Of a DNA stretch of 64,000 bases, positions 59,101 to 64,000 are shown one piece after another (position 1 is the stretch's first letter; the number at the start of each line of letters is the position of its first letter). The notes below the pieces were generated by a model that did no database searches, was not told where the DNA came from, and saw only the letters and a program-made list of their open reading frames with translations. Origin of the DNA: Owenia fusiformis (Eukaryota; Annelida; Polychaeta; Sabellida; Oweniidae); assembly GCA_903813345.2 (NCBI GenBank), contig CAIIXF020000010.1, positions 20,533,181 to 20,597,180 on the forward strand. The letters run 5' to 3'. Made by a program: the position numbers and the translations under genes.

Positions 59101-60684
59101 GACCATTGACAGTTTTTGATAGTTTTCATTCCCTAAAAACAATATACAAAAATACATGTACCCTTCTCTTGTTACTGTGCATTCTTTAGAATAAAACAAT
59201 TTATCAATTTTTGTTGCTATCTACATCATTGATCTTATCTTACTTACAAATATTCGGCTGTATTCAAATGCAATGTTCTGGACTGGACAGTCACCTGTAG
59301 TGCACTGAAGCTAGACTAATTATAGCCCACTCAGTCACTTACATCAACTCACACTCATGAGGTCAATGCAACCAACTCTTTTTGTTGTTACAATTAATTG
59401 GCTAACTACATGAACAGTCAACTCAAAAGAACTCACTCACTTACATGTATCAAACCACTTACCCCTACATGAACAGTCAACACAAAAGAAATAAAATTTT
59501 CCAGATTAGATCATTGACCATTTACCTGCAATATACCATTTACCTGTAATAAGAATGTGTGTGATTTAAGTAAGATAAAGCATTCGAATTCGATTTGATA
59601 AGAAATAATAACCTCAGGCCTTCGGCCTTCGGTGTATTATTTCTTATAAAATCTCATTCTTATGCTTTATCCAGTACATAGAAAAATTTCATATATGAAA
59701 AAATTTTACTTCGCAAAAACATTATGGAATGAATTGACATAATATAAACTCCAATGTGCTCAGAAATAAGAGAAACACAAATTGAAATGATAATTTTTTA
59801 TAGCAAATGAGAAATATTGCAAAAAATATTCAACAAAGTCTTCAATTTAAATGAAGGTTTATGTTTCTTTAATTTCCCTTTTACAAGGTGTAGTTTTAAT
59901 TTATTGAAGTCTATGTCAGATATATCTTCTTGTTTTGTTCAATTGTCAGGCATTCATTCTATTTATTATTTTGTTTCTTAGAAAATTAGAATATATAAAT
60001 CTCTGTATTATCAGTCAAAAGCTTAGGGTAATAAACACTAAGCTTCATACAAGGAAGATTGTACCTCCAGGTTAAAAACAGGAAGATAACAGTGTTCTCT
60101 CAAGAAATTTTTCTCATTTCAAGTGGGTTTAAGCCGCATCAAAGCCTCTATATTATCACTTTGTTTTTCACCACAGCTGCAGGATAAAACTAACTTGAGT
60201 TAGTCTTATCCAAAATGGTGGACAAAATTCAGAGGATATCAATAAAACTTTGATTCAATATATAAATTGCTTTAATTAGACATATGTACATCGATCTGCC
60301 AAAGACTGCTGTCTTAACAACCTGCTGTCTTAAAAGGTTTCATGCCAGCCAATTTAAATACTTGCAACTTGCAAAAAGCCAGAAATATAGTAGCATTCGA
60401 AAATCACTGGGAATACAGTATACACTATACCTTACTTAGTTGACAGTATTGGTAATTTACTTTTTATGTATTCAAGATAACATTGTTGTTCATCATCTTT
60501 AATATGCAGAATAATTAAAAAAAGATGTACGAAGAACCAATACTTGATTATTTATGTCTCTCCAAACATGTTCTTAATTTACATTTCAATTATTGTGTGA
60601 ATAAATCATTTTTTTTATTTATAGGATAAAGAAAAAATCAGGCTTGAGTTCACGCATGATCAACTGTATGCCTTTTACAACCAG
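18513..60684 (+). CDS. COMMD10: COMM domain-containing protein 10, partial, six exons seen
   Basis: COMMD proteins form the Commander complex with CCDC22/CCDC93 and the Retriever proteins, and act in endosomal recycling and NF-kB control. Exons seen: 18513-18603, 35695-35805, 47639-47710, 48318-48401, 56492-56605 and 60625-60684; all inner junctions are phase 0 with AG...GT borders. Together they encode 177 residues that run collinearly with human COMMD10: IKKAVVCIN...RIIQKLHLK (N-terminal helical domain), FTEDEEEKLQ, NTWTG, then the COMM domain with NWRLNLQM and MLELGINN, and LEFTHDQLYAFYNQ. Missing are about 10-15 N-terminal residues and the last roughly 10 residues after FYNQ, expected beyond 64000. 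The first intron seen after exon 2 (17,091 bp) contains the LTR retrotransposon in antisense. No frame break was found. Confidence 0.93.
18604..19632 (+). other. COMMD10 intron 2, proximal part
   Basis: Ordinary AT-rich intron with a short CT repeat near 19126-19137. Nothing else was recognised. Confidence 0.5.
19633..19985 (+). repeat. 43-bp minisatellite, about 8 copies
   Basis: CATGG recurs at 19660, 19703, 19746, 19789, 19832, 19875 and 19918, an exact 43-bp period, after one shortened first unit. The unit reads GGTAAAATGTTACAACACC then CTCTCCCCCTATTTGGGAAAA. A 62-codon open frame across it is a by-product of the repeat. Confidence 0.92.
20020..20198. mobile_element. Mariner-type MITE, 179 bp
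   Basis: Begins CAGTAAACCTG and ends CAGGTTTTACTG, flanked on both sides by TA, the Tc1/mariner target site. The interior repeats GAACACC/GTGTTCACT motifs. Related elements are at 36449, 53613 and 61471. Confidence 0.8.
20290..20729. mobile_element. MITE family A, copy 2 (440 bp)
   Basis: Second copy of the element at 15234-15672, same orientation and ends, with only scattered substitutions (for example CACC for CATC near the left end). It lies in COMMD10 intron 2, whereas copy 1 is between genes. Confidence 0.85.
20730..21365 (+). other. COMMD10 intron 2, nothing recognised
   Basis: AT-rich with no repeats or coding segments that I could support. Confidence 0.4.
21372..21819. mobile_element. 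hAT-like MITE, 448 bp, 6-bp target duplication
   Basis: The left tip CAGGGGCGTAGGAA and the reverse complement of the right tip CAGTGGCGTAGGAA match at 13 of 14 positions. GCTATA directly repeats at 21366-21371 and 21820-21825. CAGGGGCGTAG tips are typical of hAT-derived MITEs. A lone tip of the same kind (CAGGGGCGTAGCCAG) occurs near 47515. Confidence 0.85.
22054..24845 (-). repeat. 3' LTR of the retrotransposon (2,792 bp)
   Basis: Downstream LTR in element sense. Compared by eye with 32582-35373 (offset 10,528) it shows one substitution, A at 22376 against G at 32904, and no indel. It carries the same 90-bp array (about 22533-23485), TATA at 24386-24393 and CRE at 24401-24408. It is very long for a Ty3/gypsy element, where LTRs are usually a few hundred bp to about 1.5 kb. 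Confidence 0.96.
22533..23485 (-). repeat. 90-bp tandem array inside the 3' LTR
   Basis: About eleven units of 86-93 bp, marked by CTCCTGGATCCTC (left units) or AAGTCCTGGAACGTCCTC (right units) and a shared AATTCAACTTTGAT/ATTCTAACTTCAAT core. The three units nearest 23100-23380 are almost identical and exactly 90 bp, which leaves a 92-codon open frame of 30-residue repeats (23306-23028). The other units differ in length, so I do not believe the frame is coding. Confidence 0.85.
24846..24857 (-). promoter_or_regulatory. Polypurine tract (plus-strand primer)
   Basis: On the minus strand GGTAGGGGGGAG abuts the 3' LTR exactly. Such tracts prime plus-strand DNA synthesis in LTR elements. Confidence 0.9.
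25143..32513 (-). CDS. Gag-Pol polyprotein of the LTR retrotransposon
   Basis: One unbroken 2,456-residue frame with no Gag/Pol frameshift. Domains by residue: heptad coiled coil (174-257, repeats of MEGQVSN/MEGHMSH type); Gag capsid-like core (about 492-665); CCHC zinc knuckle C748-C751-H756-C761; aspartic protease with D823-S-G; an acidic Ser/Pro/Glu-rich linker (about 933-1149); a beta-rich connector (about 1150-1235); reverse transcriptase with D1414 and YLDD (D1478, D1479); RNase H with DTDAS (D1623, D1625); integrase with H1859, H1866, C1896, C1899 and the catalytic triad D1928, D1988, E2024 (D-35-E); and a GPF module (2165-2167). A tail of about 260 residues follows, Arg-rich from about 2290 and Arg/Ser-rich at the end. 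All catalytic residues checked are present, so the product could be active. It ends 285 bp before the polypurine tract. Confidence 0.97.
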   Translation of the reverse strand: MDTEAPKSIESGDLSDTNTDKSKDVEKTVFVKLATDGEIDNPIAKDDTLQYTGRKAMEHMATELPAMEKWRLPSEADPDERRRTVGGAEAIYPSDKTGIETEFKKAWGGQTTGYWSGTVHDGAYSPQSQAWGARPKGDRYMPRTSTMITTPAELKLGTQERPVDREMKTHIHVMEDAINQNVTTINMMEGQVSNMEGHMSHIEGQVANMEGHMSNIGGEVTQIKDHIGTLSQTLKAEFKEEMNNLCQTLHMALQSSTSRPEPVLQGDVRPSSPVVKLGTSVDTRTMLQAKSSATSQRLQSREVLSTFNPQQGVVGGPSLVNPELTADQPRIVTPPKWPLIRQKRIASDEDFTGLPKRPAFKSPPTKRRVAAVKSEDDYGFGETMFVGTPSKRMFVPQQTQSQPSKDRYRSTYDELPNEAETRYEEALQTNANMTHFTPQEEETAVPMNDTMPSVIAQFAKMHEETTKLVGKVLEETIPKRAASQSKTKIKPDTYNGTTPWIDYKAYFAMCVSANSWSDEEKKQFLATSLRGQAQQLIYEMDPGYTYDELVSALDKRFGPGGKADVYQAEWVGRTRKPKETLQTLGQDVRRLTSLAYPELPRAAQDRLARERFAQAIPDDEIRRSIHNHSGDCSTLDKAIEIAIREESYLESERMRKGLKPRHRDERVNAVEEKQAQNEMMQLVKAFQEMHRDSTVMQNKLMQENLMKVVQEMHKESTANLKTIIQELKDKEKSNESGEKRPVSRGVKCYYCDKLGHYQSDCYKKQNDIKKGIIKDSKGESTNPVKFLTHGDLEISKNDSSDTTIRKIIATGTVCGTKVEFLVDSGAVRTMIGQRSYMQIPDRLKPRLYPADRVFIQASGSPIAVCGIIDGIIELDGQETQTSIVVADIDHDGILGSDFMTITGAVINYGAKELTFPASQLAEAMAANVIEDKMLPSTTSSEKTSADTDTEIIQLEEPEEPELPPAPCPTDESDSSDDDLTELKLGTPVSQSTPVGVRSSPIGYYPVKSEEEDGWEPAPDVPFCPGLICVTPTSVVIPETPSVSQGSTSQGSSSDVQGIQDTPDSQDVEPDLSQYQRSLQSEDLFSNKSSSPELELNRDSPECDEESFQTCSSASELQAQCSTGLTVNQDDTELPNIGEASGSQSVTDCRVKEDVTIEPYTMRLIEVEMQKSINSCELGIIEPLTDFDAANVEVVSTLVELGQQQLFVEVWNHTEFEEHLPAGITIGEYSTIETGVYHLTDASELPQDDVCILQGASAGTDINIQTLPAHLQELFDRSCEHLTDNQKEKVKVMLCRNADIFATGDADLGRTHLVKHHIDTGDSAPIKQMYRPLPKVKQEEVNKQIEDMLERGIIEKSKSPWASPIVLVKKKDNSWRFCVDYRRLNSVTKKDAFPIPRIEETLNMMNGSTYFSCLDMASGYWQCELDENAKEKSAFVVRGGLYQWVVMPFGLANAPSTFSRLMEQVLHGLSSQSSLVYLDDVITFSPTFDGCMDRLQEVFDRFRAAGLRLKPKKCSLFQREVDYLGHVVSENGIAPNPKKVQQMAEYPTPKNVKEVRQFLGGASYYRRHVQDFAKIAGPLHALTKKNQRFYWDEDCQVAFDMLKQKLITAPILAYPRDDCPYILDTDASNESIGAVLSQLQDGEERVIYYASKRLNKQEKNYCVTRRELLAAVNYVRYFRQYLYGVHFKLRTDHSSLRWLINFKDPEGQLARWLQVIQEYNFELEFRPGNKHQNADVMSRIPCRQCDHCEIPEETTMYCVEDITTVAIHPEWTLEKIAEAQAEDADIGPILKAKLKSEARPSWDEISYNSAAIKHYWNQWDRIVLNKGVLCRSWEDDEGNTASLQILAPAVLRPIVLEMSHSNKVAGHFGIKKTFMRSRQRFYWHEQRNDVRAVVRTCKICGARKKPMKPYRAPMKTHGVGNPMERIAIDILGPFPETPRGNKVILVCGDYFSKWMEAFALPNQEARTVADKIVAEVVCRLGMPATLHSDQGRNFEAKVFQEMCNLLGIEKTRTTPFHPQSDGMIERYNRTLLDSLAKLLQPEPHQTDWDLQIPFALMAYRTAVNESTGETPAMLMLGRELKLPLETLIEVPPMDTEESDYVTDLREKLSEAHDRARAKLKLSAERQKVAYDRKLAGHSYSEGDAVWYLDNTKRKGVSPKLESKWKGPFQIIKKISDVTYRIQIKGKKPRVIHFNMLKPYEAELPDDWRIPKSQPEIVMESLTDDPVQELITDKVPCSSKPKSKTVKWKDQEEEPTVEPERDSQPILPDVTPDSKETVKTSPKKEVDEKPSRRERKRPRHLDDFVAEVSEHYDVNNQPGTSRDSYQSRPYSRFGHGSGIHPEEDCSYRHYRSGHDRSKSAEYRHDWRPDKYRYQLNQTRAPEYRDDRDRSVYCASRPSRLRHRATNELNRSNRTREADLLDSFPRHRRLNRDRDWRSRSRDSRWKSRSQSSRKRYKRE
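32562..32580 (-). promoter_or_regulatory. Primer binding site, tRNA-Leu type
   Basis: The minus strand reads TGGTGGCAGCGGTGGGATT, one base after the 5' LTR. It is the complement of ATCCCACCGCTGCCACCA, the 3' end (with CCA) that I recognise from animal tRNA-Leu (AAG type). It would prime minus-strand DNA synthesis. Confidence 0.88.
33061..34013 (-). repeat. 90-bp tandem array inside the 5' LTR
   Basis: Second copy of the array described for the 3' LTR, at an offset of 10,528. Unit number and order look the same, as expected when both LTRs are copied from one template. Confidence 0.85.
34914..34936 (-). promoter_or_regulatory. LTR core promoter: CRE plus TATA box
   Basis: In element sense TGACGTCA (34936-34929) is followed after 7 bp by TATATAAG (34921-34914). 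A CREB/ATF site directly upstream of a TATA box is a plausible RNA polymerase II promoter. A second copy is in the 3' LTR at 24386-24408, where it could drive antisense transcription through COMMD10 intron 2. Confidence 0.65.
35441..35694 (+). repeat. Degenerate copies of the COMMD10 exon 3 splice acceptor
   Basis: Text like TGTATTNNAG/GATGAGACCATTTACTGAG recurs with cut points at 35440/41, 35498/99, 35543/44 and 35632/33, before the true acceptor at 35694/95 (TGTATTGCAG/GATGAGAGGCCATTTACTGAG). Units are 45-89 bp apart, and ATCATGAACT plus ATCTCTTTAA motifs recur between them. The exon boundary and its first roughly 20 bases appear to have been multiplied upstream. Confidence 0.75.
35695..35805 (+). 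CDS. COMMD10: COMMD10 exon 3
   Basis: Encodes 37 residues, DERPFTEDEEEKLQKTLELQ then EADLELVIHTCEFFLHQ; the donor is GTGAGT. It aligns with the human FSEEEEEKLQ...DLHLVLETISFILEQ segment. It starts 321 bp after the end of the retrotransposon. Confidence 0.93.
35834..35974. mobile_element. Small mariner-type MITE (CAGGGTGACCC tip)
   Basis: CAGGGTGACCCAAAAAATCC at the left faces TTTTTGGGGTCACCT at the right, with TA on both outer sides. Tips of the form CAGGGTGNCCCAAAA are common in mariner/IS630-type elements, the group of the dead transposase at 2928-3202. A lone tip of the same kind starts at about 56155. Confidence 0.6.
36449..36626. mobile_element. Mariner-type MITE, 178 bp
   Basis: CAGTAAAACCTG at the left and CAGGTTTTACTG at the right are perfect inverted repeats, flanked by TA. 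The interior is rich in GTGTTCCACTT/AGAGGTGTTCC units. Nearly the same size as the element at 20020. Confidence 0.88.
36627..39073 (+). other. COMMD10 intron 3, nothing recognised
   Basis: AT-rich intron. TGATATTTCTATATTTTTCAT text occurs twice (near 36819 and 36930) as a local duplication. No coding segment was supported. Confidence 0.4.
39074..44180 (+). repeat. Higher-order repeat array: three related units with nested 480-bp repeats
   Basis: Each unit starts with AATAACTAGA...TTGAACAAGTTCAATTTAAG, runs through copies of a roughly 480-bp repeat, then ends with GACCTAGTTCTTGACC text and a purine-rich microsatellite. Units start near 39074, 40206 and 41805. The marker GATTCNGATTCCTGA occurs twice in unit 1 (39341, 39815), three times in unit 2 (40470, 40950, 41430) and five times in unit 3 (42225, 42695, 43180, 43305, 43790, one spacing short). 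The units therefore differ mainly in internal copy number. Unit 3 ends in an AAT microsatellite (about 44135-44177). No open frame of coding character was seen. Confidence 0.85.
41876..42095 (+). repeat. GCTGAGTAAGTA minisatellite
   Basis: About twenty imperfect copies of an 8-12-bp unit (GCTGAGTAAGTA, AACTGAGTAAGT) at the head of the third large unit. Units 1 and 2 have only three spaced TAAGCTGAGTCA copies at the equivalent place, so the motif has expanded here. Confidence 0.85.
44195..44275. repeat. Two perfect hairpins of AGACTCCAGAT
   Basis: AGACTCCAGAT-TTT-ATCTGGAGTCT and AGACTCCAGAT-TTTCA-ATCTGGAGTCT style stems stand about 45 bp apart, directly after the AAT microsatellite. AGACTCCAGAT also sits in the head of each large repeat unit, so these look like terminal structures of the same family. 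Confidence 0.8.
44281..47060 (+). other. COMMD10 intron 3, low-grade repeats
   Basis: A G-rich local repeat (GGCGGNTGGTGATCGGC, about 45047-45095) lies between two ACAAATTNTTA motifs; further on, AATTTGACCTTNNCAAGTTCA text recurs (45220-45440). No coding exon was found. Confidence 0.4.
47062..47400 (+). repeat. GTCGTGATC minisatellite and duplicated block
   Basis: A 6-12-bp array (GGTCGTGATCGT) at 47083-47137 is followed by two copies of a roughly 150-bp block that begins TTGTCATCGCC and ends TTTTGGGTGGCCATCTTGTTTTC (47140-47260 and 47285-47400). His/Asp-rich open frames on the minus strand are products of the array. Confidence 0.75.
47639..47710 (+). CDS. COMMD10: COMMD10 exon 4
   Basis: Acceptor TGTTTTCTAG, donor GTACAT. 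It encodes AAYHSAKPQVLRQQLQQLQL then DDNK (24 residues), matching human [20 protein letters not shown]. The donor and the last 12 coding bases are repeated twice more downstream. Confidence 0.9.
47699..48025 (+). repeat. Triplicated segment spanning the exon 4 splice donor
   Basis: Three tandem copies, 106 and 110 bp apart, each contain GATGATNACAAG followed by GTACATTGCC, which is the end of exon 4 and its donor. Donor positions are 47711, 47817 and 47927. Copies 2 and 3 are nearly identical and read GATGATGACAAG in place of GATGATAACAAG. Confidence 0.9.
48318..48401 (+). CDS. COMMD10: COMMD10 exon 5
   Basis: Acceptor TTATTTTAG, donor GTGAGA. It encodes 28 residues, VDAIVNTWTGDARNVVEKLR then SRTLSAKK, aligned with human [21 protein letters not shown] and ILAPCK. 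Confidence 0.93.
48438..48641 (+). repeat. Interspersed repeat, copy 2 (partner of 9809-10020)
   Basis: Same landmarks as copy 1, with a small deletion in the first third and a TAGCAGTTAGCAGTTAGCA triplication at about 48479-48500. It lies in COMMD10 intron 5, just after exon 5. Confidence 0.7.
49451..50905. mobile_element. Element bounded by inverted 15-bp minisatellites
   Basis: The left array (about 49451-49608) is made of AAGACAACTCATCCC and close variants; the right array (about 50691-50905) is its reverse complement, GGGATGAGTTGTCTT alternating with GGGATGAGATGTCTT. The two arrays are 1.1 kb apart. This resembles elements whose terminal inverted repeats are expanded tandem arrays. No target duplication was fixed and no transposase frame is present. 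Confidence 0.75.
49685..50175. repeat. Palindrome-rich core between the inverted arrays
   Basis: TTTTATCACATG at the left and CACATGTGATAAAATCG-type text at the right, with several ATCACATG/CATGTGAT and TGACGTCA palindromes. The segment can fold on itself and may be an older MITE captured between the arrays. Confidence 0.5.
50906..52973 (+). other. COMMD10 intron 5, nothing coding
   Basis: Contains a worn GGAACACC-type repeat (about 51115-51310) related in style to the mariner-type MITEs, and an AAAATAAGATAAAT simple repeat at 52541-52610. Nothing else was recognised. Confidence 0.4.
52975..53183. mobile_element. MITE with TTCTACTTAATTTGGC inverted ends
   Basis: The left side has TATACTCTTCTACTTAATTTGGC-type text and the right side GCCAAATTAAGTAGAAGTATTAAGTATA, with GGCGGATC/GATCCGCC also mirrored. 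No coding frame. Confidence 0.55.
53613..53960. mobile_element. Mariner-type MITE, 348 bp, possibly compound
   Basis: Starts CAGTAAAACATGTCTAA and ends GTTTTACTG with TA on both sides. An internal CAGGTCCTACTGTA at about 53850 looks like another right end, so this may be two overlapping copies of the family seen at 36449. Confidence 0.7.
53961..56491 (+). other. COMMD10 intron 5, distal part
   Basis: AT-rich. A hydrophobic 110-codon frame at 55422-55754 has no recognisable family or splice support. A lone CAGGGTGACCCAAAAG mariner-type tip starts at about 56155. No gene called. Confidence 0.4.
56492..56605 (+). CDS. COMMD10: COMMD10 exon 6 (first part of the COMM domain)
   Basis: Acceptor GTCATTTCAG, donor GTAAGT. 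It encodes 38 residues, LEDVNWRLNLQMGQRDKSKS then RQPNAMLELGINNDNDEK. It matches human LETVGWQLNLQMAHS and VLQLGVNNED; the Trp and the LNLQM strand are COMM-domain hallmarks. Confidence 0.94.
57043..57750. repeat. Foldback element, about 0.7 kb
   Basis: The left arm (about 57050-57270) and right arm (about 57540-57745) are reverse complements. The strongest match is ACAGTGGTTTTTATTAAAAC plus AATATGTTTT, about 57111-57145, facing 57652-57687. No coding frame; target duplication not determined. Confidence 0.75.
57955..58610 (+). repeat. Interspersed repeat B, copy 2, with A-rich tail
   Basis: Partner of 16995-17840 without the 200-bp insert. It includes the CGCAAAAATGGC...ATGACAGAATTAACAG block (58334-58367) with its donor-like GTAAAT. 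It ends near AATAAAGGAAATATAAAAAA and (AAAAT)n, which resembles a retroposed 3' end. The 148-codon frame across it (58154-58600) looks accidental. Confidence 0.7.
58611..60624 (+). other. COMMD10 intron 6, distal part
   Basis: AT-rich. Apart from the palindrome at 59573-59672, nothing was recognised. Confidence 0.4.
59573..59672. repeat. 100-bp palindromic element
   Basis: GATAAAGCATTCGAATTCGA...GATAAGAAATAATAACC faces GGTGTATTATTTCTTAT...CTTATGCTTTATC. The centre is CTCAGGCCTTCGGCCTTC. It can form a long hairpin, most likely a small MITE. Confidence 0.7.
60625..60684 (+). CDS. COMMD10: COMMD10 exon 7 (COMM domain, C-terminal part)
   Basis: Acceptor TTTATAG, donor GTGAGT. It encodes DKEKIRLEFTHDQLYAFYNQ, matching human LEKVLVEFSHKELFDFYNK. 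One short terminal exon (equivalent to LETIQAQLDSL in human) should follow; I did not find it before 64000. Confidence 0.92.
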
Positions 60685-61470
60685 GTGAGTGAGCTCATTG
60701 TTGTGTTTTTGTTACTTTGTATTATTATACATTAAGCATCTCTTATAATCACCTGTCTTGTTCACTTTTCAATAGATCAGTTGCTATAAAGATGGATGTA
60801 TAGATGGCGCCAGTGGTTTTGCTCAGGTCTAAGTACCATAACCACGGTTGGGTATCAAAACTGCGTGCATATTATGCACGCAGATTGAAACCCTGACAAA
60901 CTGCGTACATATTTTTCAAAATAGCAGACGGGGAGGACATGACTCCCATAAGGATGAAAAGTACTGGAAATACAAGATTAGTTTTGTTTAAAAAGAAAAG
61001 TGAGAAAAGCCTCTTAATTTATAGAATATTTAAGTGGATTTATTAATGTAATTTACTTGTATATAAAGTTTTAAGGATTTTTTTAACATTGTGTCATTGA
61101 AGATTTAGAATGTTTTTTTTTTTAAAAACTAAAAAATGTTTTCATATGAGAAAATTATGTACAAAATGCAAAACTATCATTAGATAAAAAGAAACTTCAT
61201 CACGTCATTATCCATAAATTCTCATAAAATGTCTGTTACCATATACTCAGTCATAGATATAATGTTAGTAGTGGGTTGCAATATGGTAACATGAACACGC
61301 TTGAGAGTATCAAAATTTGTTATTTAAAGCTGGATAACAATGTTTTTGTCTGAGTCTTTGGATTTTTTACTTGTAAACTCATCAAAGTACAAAAGATTAA
61401 TGATGTTTTAAATAAACTCTTAATATTAAGACAGAGGTTGTCATTAAGGCATTGTCTCTGATGTGATATA

Positions 61471-62738
61471 CAGTAAAACCTGTCTAATTCGAACACCCAT
61501 GGGACCAGCCAAAAGCGTTCAAATAGGCAGGTGATCAAATTTCAAGGATATTGTTGATCGGGGGGGGGGGGGGGATTTTCATTGTTCAGTCCACCATATT
61601 GAACACTTAATACTAAGTCAGAAAAAAATACATGTTGTTGATGAGTTTATTCAACAATAGTACAATAGGCCTAGCCTATATGCTATTTCGATTTCATTAT
61701 TTTAGTAAAAATAACTTATATTTTGGCAAAAACTTTGTAATACACTGTATAAGTATATGATAGTCTCGTACGAAATCTTATGCTTCTCAAATGACTTATC
61801 CATAGTATGGTTATATAGCAATAGCACTGCTTTACTTTTGCTTGAAAAAGTCCTTCATTGTTGTTTGTTTTTTGGCACTTTTAGCATTAGCAATATTTAA
61901 GTAGATATCCTCTTCAAGTGAAAAGAATTTTCATGAGTGTTCATTCAAGATGATGTATAATCCTCCAAAATATCAAGGGAATTCAGGAAGTCAAATATAT
62001 CCCTTTTTAGGAGGCATTTTAGTGATAGAATATTACGAAGTTGAATTTTTTCTCTTTCTCGTGATATAATCTTGTCTGCAAATGTGTCTGTGTTGTCTTT
62101 GTGATTATAAAACATTTACTGATTGAATCTTAGCTATCATAACAGACCCATGGGACATAAAACATCTAAGACCTGTTAATAATCCAAATCAAAAACATCC
62201 AATTAATTAACAATAAGGACAAACCTCCCAGATTCTCACCTTTCTCTTAATCCAAATAAAAAACATCCAAGTAATTTCCAATAATGATAAATCAATTATC
62301 TTCTTGATTCACACTCTCTTAATCCAAACATAAAACATTTAGTTCTTTTCAAATAGGATAAACAAATAAACTCCTTTATTCACACCTTTCTAAAACATCC
62401 TGTTGTTTTCCACAAATTAGGGATGTCACTGAGACTAAATAAGTTAATTAGGACAATATTGGTTCTTTGATTACAATGTATATGTAAAGATAAGTAAAAA
62501 CTAACATTGACTCAATATGTGGCTATTATTGAAATGTTCAGACATTTGATTTCTGATAAAAATGTTCAGATTAGACAAGTCACTTTTCATTTCTGGTTGT
62601 TCACTGTTCAGATTAGGAGGTGTTCAGATGTCAAGGTTTATTTAACATGGGAGTCAAAGGGAAAAATGGGACCGAAAAAAGTGTTCAAATTGGAAGCTGT
62701 TCGGATTAGCCAGGTGTTCAGATATACAGTTTCTACTG
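61471..62738. mobile_element. Possible 1.27-kb mariner-type element
   Basis: Starts CAGTAAAACCTGTCTAATTC after TA and ends CAGGTGTTCAGATATACAG then TTTCTACTG before TA. GTTCAGATTAG/GTGTTCAAAT motifs near both ends match the smaller MITEs at 20020, 36449 and 53613. It contains a G14-type run at about 61560-61574. No transposase frame was recognised, so it is an internally unrelated derivative or two flanking MITEs. Confidence 0.55.
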
Positions 62739-63562
62739 TATTCTTAAAATATTTCTATCACATTTTTAAAGAGTGATCATTGCATCATCTTCAAAATCCT
62801 GGTATAAATTCAATTGTAAACCGAGTTAAATGTCTACGACTTGTCCATCACCATAATATTAACTGTATGTTCCGATCAAATATCATCAACACATGGAGCT
62901 ATGAATTAAAGATTCTCTACTTATACCTTTCACACACAGATAAACATATTGCATTTCATGTAAGCATATCTTGTTTTGAAACCTCTGCAAAACAACTACT
63001 GAACCAGCTTTTGGATAATAGCCTTGCACACTGTCCAGGTATATTAATCATCATTGAGCATACAAGATAACACATGAACAGAAAACATTTAAGCAAATTA
63101 AGGGAAATATTTATATTTTGATATACATCCACGGATGTCACGTATGTTATAATTACAGTAGAAAAACATTGTGCAACATTTGTTTGTGTACATCCATGTT
63201 AAAGGAAGTGACTAAAAATACCCTTAAACACCCTATGTAAAGTTTTAAATTTTTTTTAATAATCTATTTACTATTTTTATGACATCATTTACTCTTTATT
63301 ACATTTGGGCATGCACTTGAAGAAATGGAAAGGAATCTACCATTGACTTAATGGTCTCAATACAATGTACGTACCTACCGGAGAAGAAATATGAATTATC
63401 TCAAGTTTTCATTTGTTCAAACATCTCACAAATAATGTCACTATAAAGCTGAGAAAATGATGTGAGGGATTCTATTTCAAAATGTGACTTTGTTTACCTC
63501 AAAATCATGGTAAAAATTGGTACATCTGAATCACGCCCGGTTATCCTACAAAATGGATGCAG
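62739..63562 (+). other. Right-hand intron sequence, nothing recognised
   Basis: No COMMD10 terminal exon, repeat or RNA gene could be supported here. Confidence 0.35.
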
Positions 63563-64000
63563 GGGGATTAGGCGATTTCTGCAAGAAAACTCAACAAATT
63601 TGGAAGATTTATTTTTTCAAGAGAAAATTTCCAACTAAATTGCCAAATGAATAGGTGCAGTGCATGGCAAAATATGTTAGGTCATCTAGTTTGTTTTTTT
63701 AACTGATACCCTTCTAAGATATGAGATCTATTAAAAAAGGCGCATCATCAACAACATGCAAAAGTCAATGTTTTTGCTATAAATCGGGCAACAGTGGTCT
63801 ACATGACCTATAATAAATAGGTATAGGGGACGTTATCACAATACTAATGAGATTGCTCACTTTTTAAAGTTAGTTTCCATGCGTTATACAAAAATAATCG
63901 AAATAAATTAATAACGAGATGACCTAACGTATTTTGCCATGCACTGCGCCCATTCATTTGGCAATTCAGTTGTAAATTTTCTTGCAGAAATCACCTAATC
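63563..64000. repeat. Foldback element cut by the window edge
   Basis: GGATTAGGCGATTTCTGCAAG at 63567 and GCAGTGCATGGCAAAATATG near 63656 reappear reversed at 63913-64000, which ends in GCAGAAATCACCTAATC. The left arm has about 40 extra bases. The right arm may continue beyond 64000. Confidence 0.75.

Overview
The window is nuclear DNA of an animal, most likely a marine lophotrochozoan such as a bivalve mollusc. It is AT-rich, genes are split by GT-AG introns, and the spacers are packed with inverted-repeat (MITE/foldback) elements, minisatellites and one large LTR retrotransposon. The proteins are metazoan: a complex III subunit, a BCL-2 family member and a COMM-domain protein. The phylum is an inference from repeat style and codon content.

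Three host genes can be assembled by hand from short exons. UQCR11 (plus strand, 4233-5994, two coding exons) encodes the 65-residue small subunit of the cytochrome bc1 complex. A BAX-like gene (minus strand, 14426-11584, four coding exons, 263 residues) encodes a pro-apoptotic BCL-2 family protein with BH3, a divergent BH1, BH2 and a C-terminal membrane anchor. COMMD10 (plus strand, six coding exons seen between 18513 and 60684) is incomplete: the first coding exon is not securely found and the last one probably lies beyond the right edge.

The second COMMD10 intron seen (18604-35694) carries a 13,320-bp Ty3/gypsy-type LTR retrotransposon in antisense (22054-35373). It has two 2,792-bp LTRs of equal length with one substitution noticed by eye, a tRNA-Leu primer binding site, a polypurine tract, a 4-bp target duplication and a single intact 2,456-codon Gag-Pol frame. 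It therefore looks very young and possibly active. Its LTR carries a CRE plus TATA promoter and a 90-bp tandem array, and its polyprotein ends in an Arg/Ser-rich tail.

Other layout: 0-4 kb, intergenic with small foldbacks and a decayed mariner/IS630-type transposase. 6.5-7.8 kb, a 1.28-kb foldback element. 14.6-17.8 kb, several MITEs upstream of the BAX-like gene. 19.6-21.8 kb, a 43-bp minisatellite and MITEs. 35.4-35.8 kb, COMMD10 exon 3 preceded by degenerate copies of its own splice acceptor. 39-44.2 kb, a higher-order repeat array of three related units. 47.6-48.0 kb, a tandem triplication of a COMMD10 splice donor. 49.4-50.9 kb, two inverted 15-bp minisatellites. 52-64 kb, introns with more MITEs and foldbacks. 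The three host genes do not obviously work together; mitochondrial function links only the first two.
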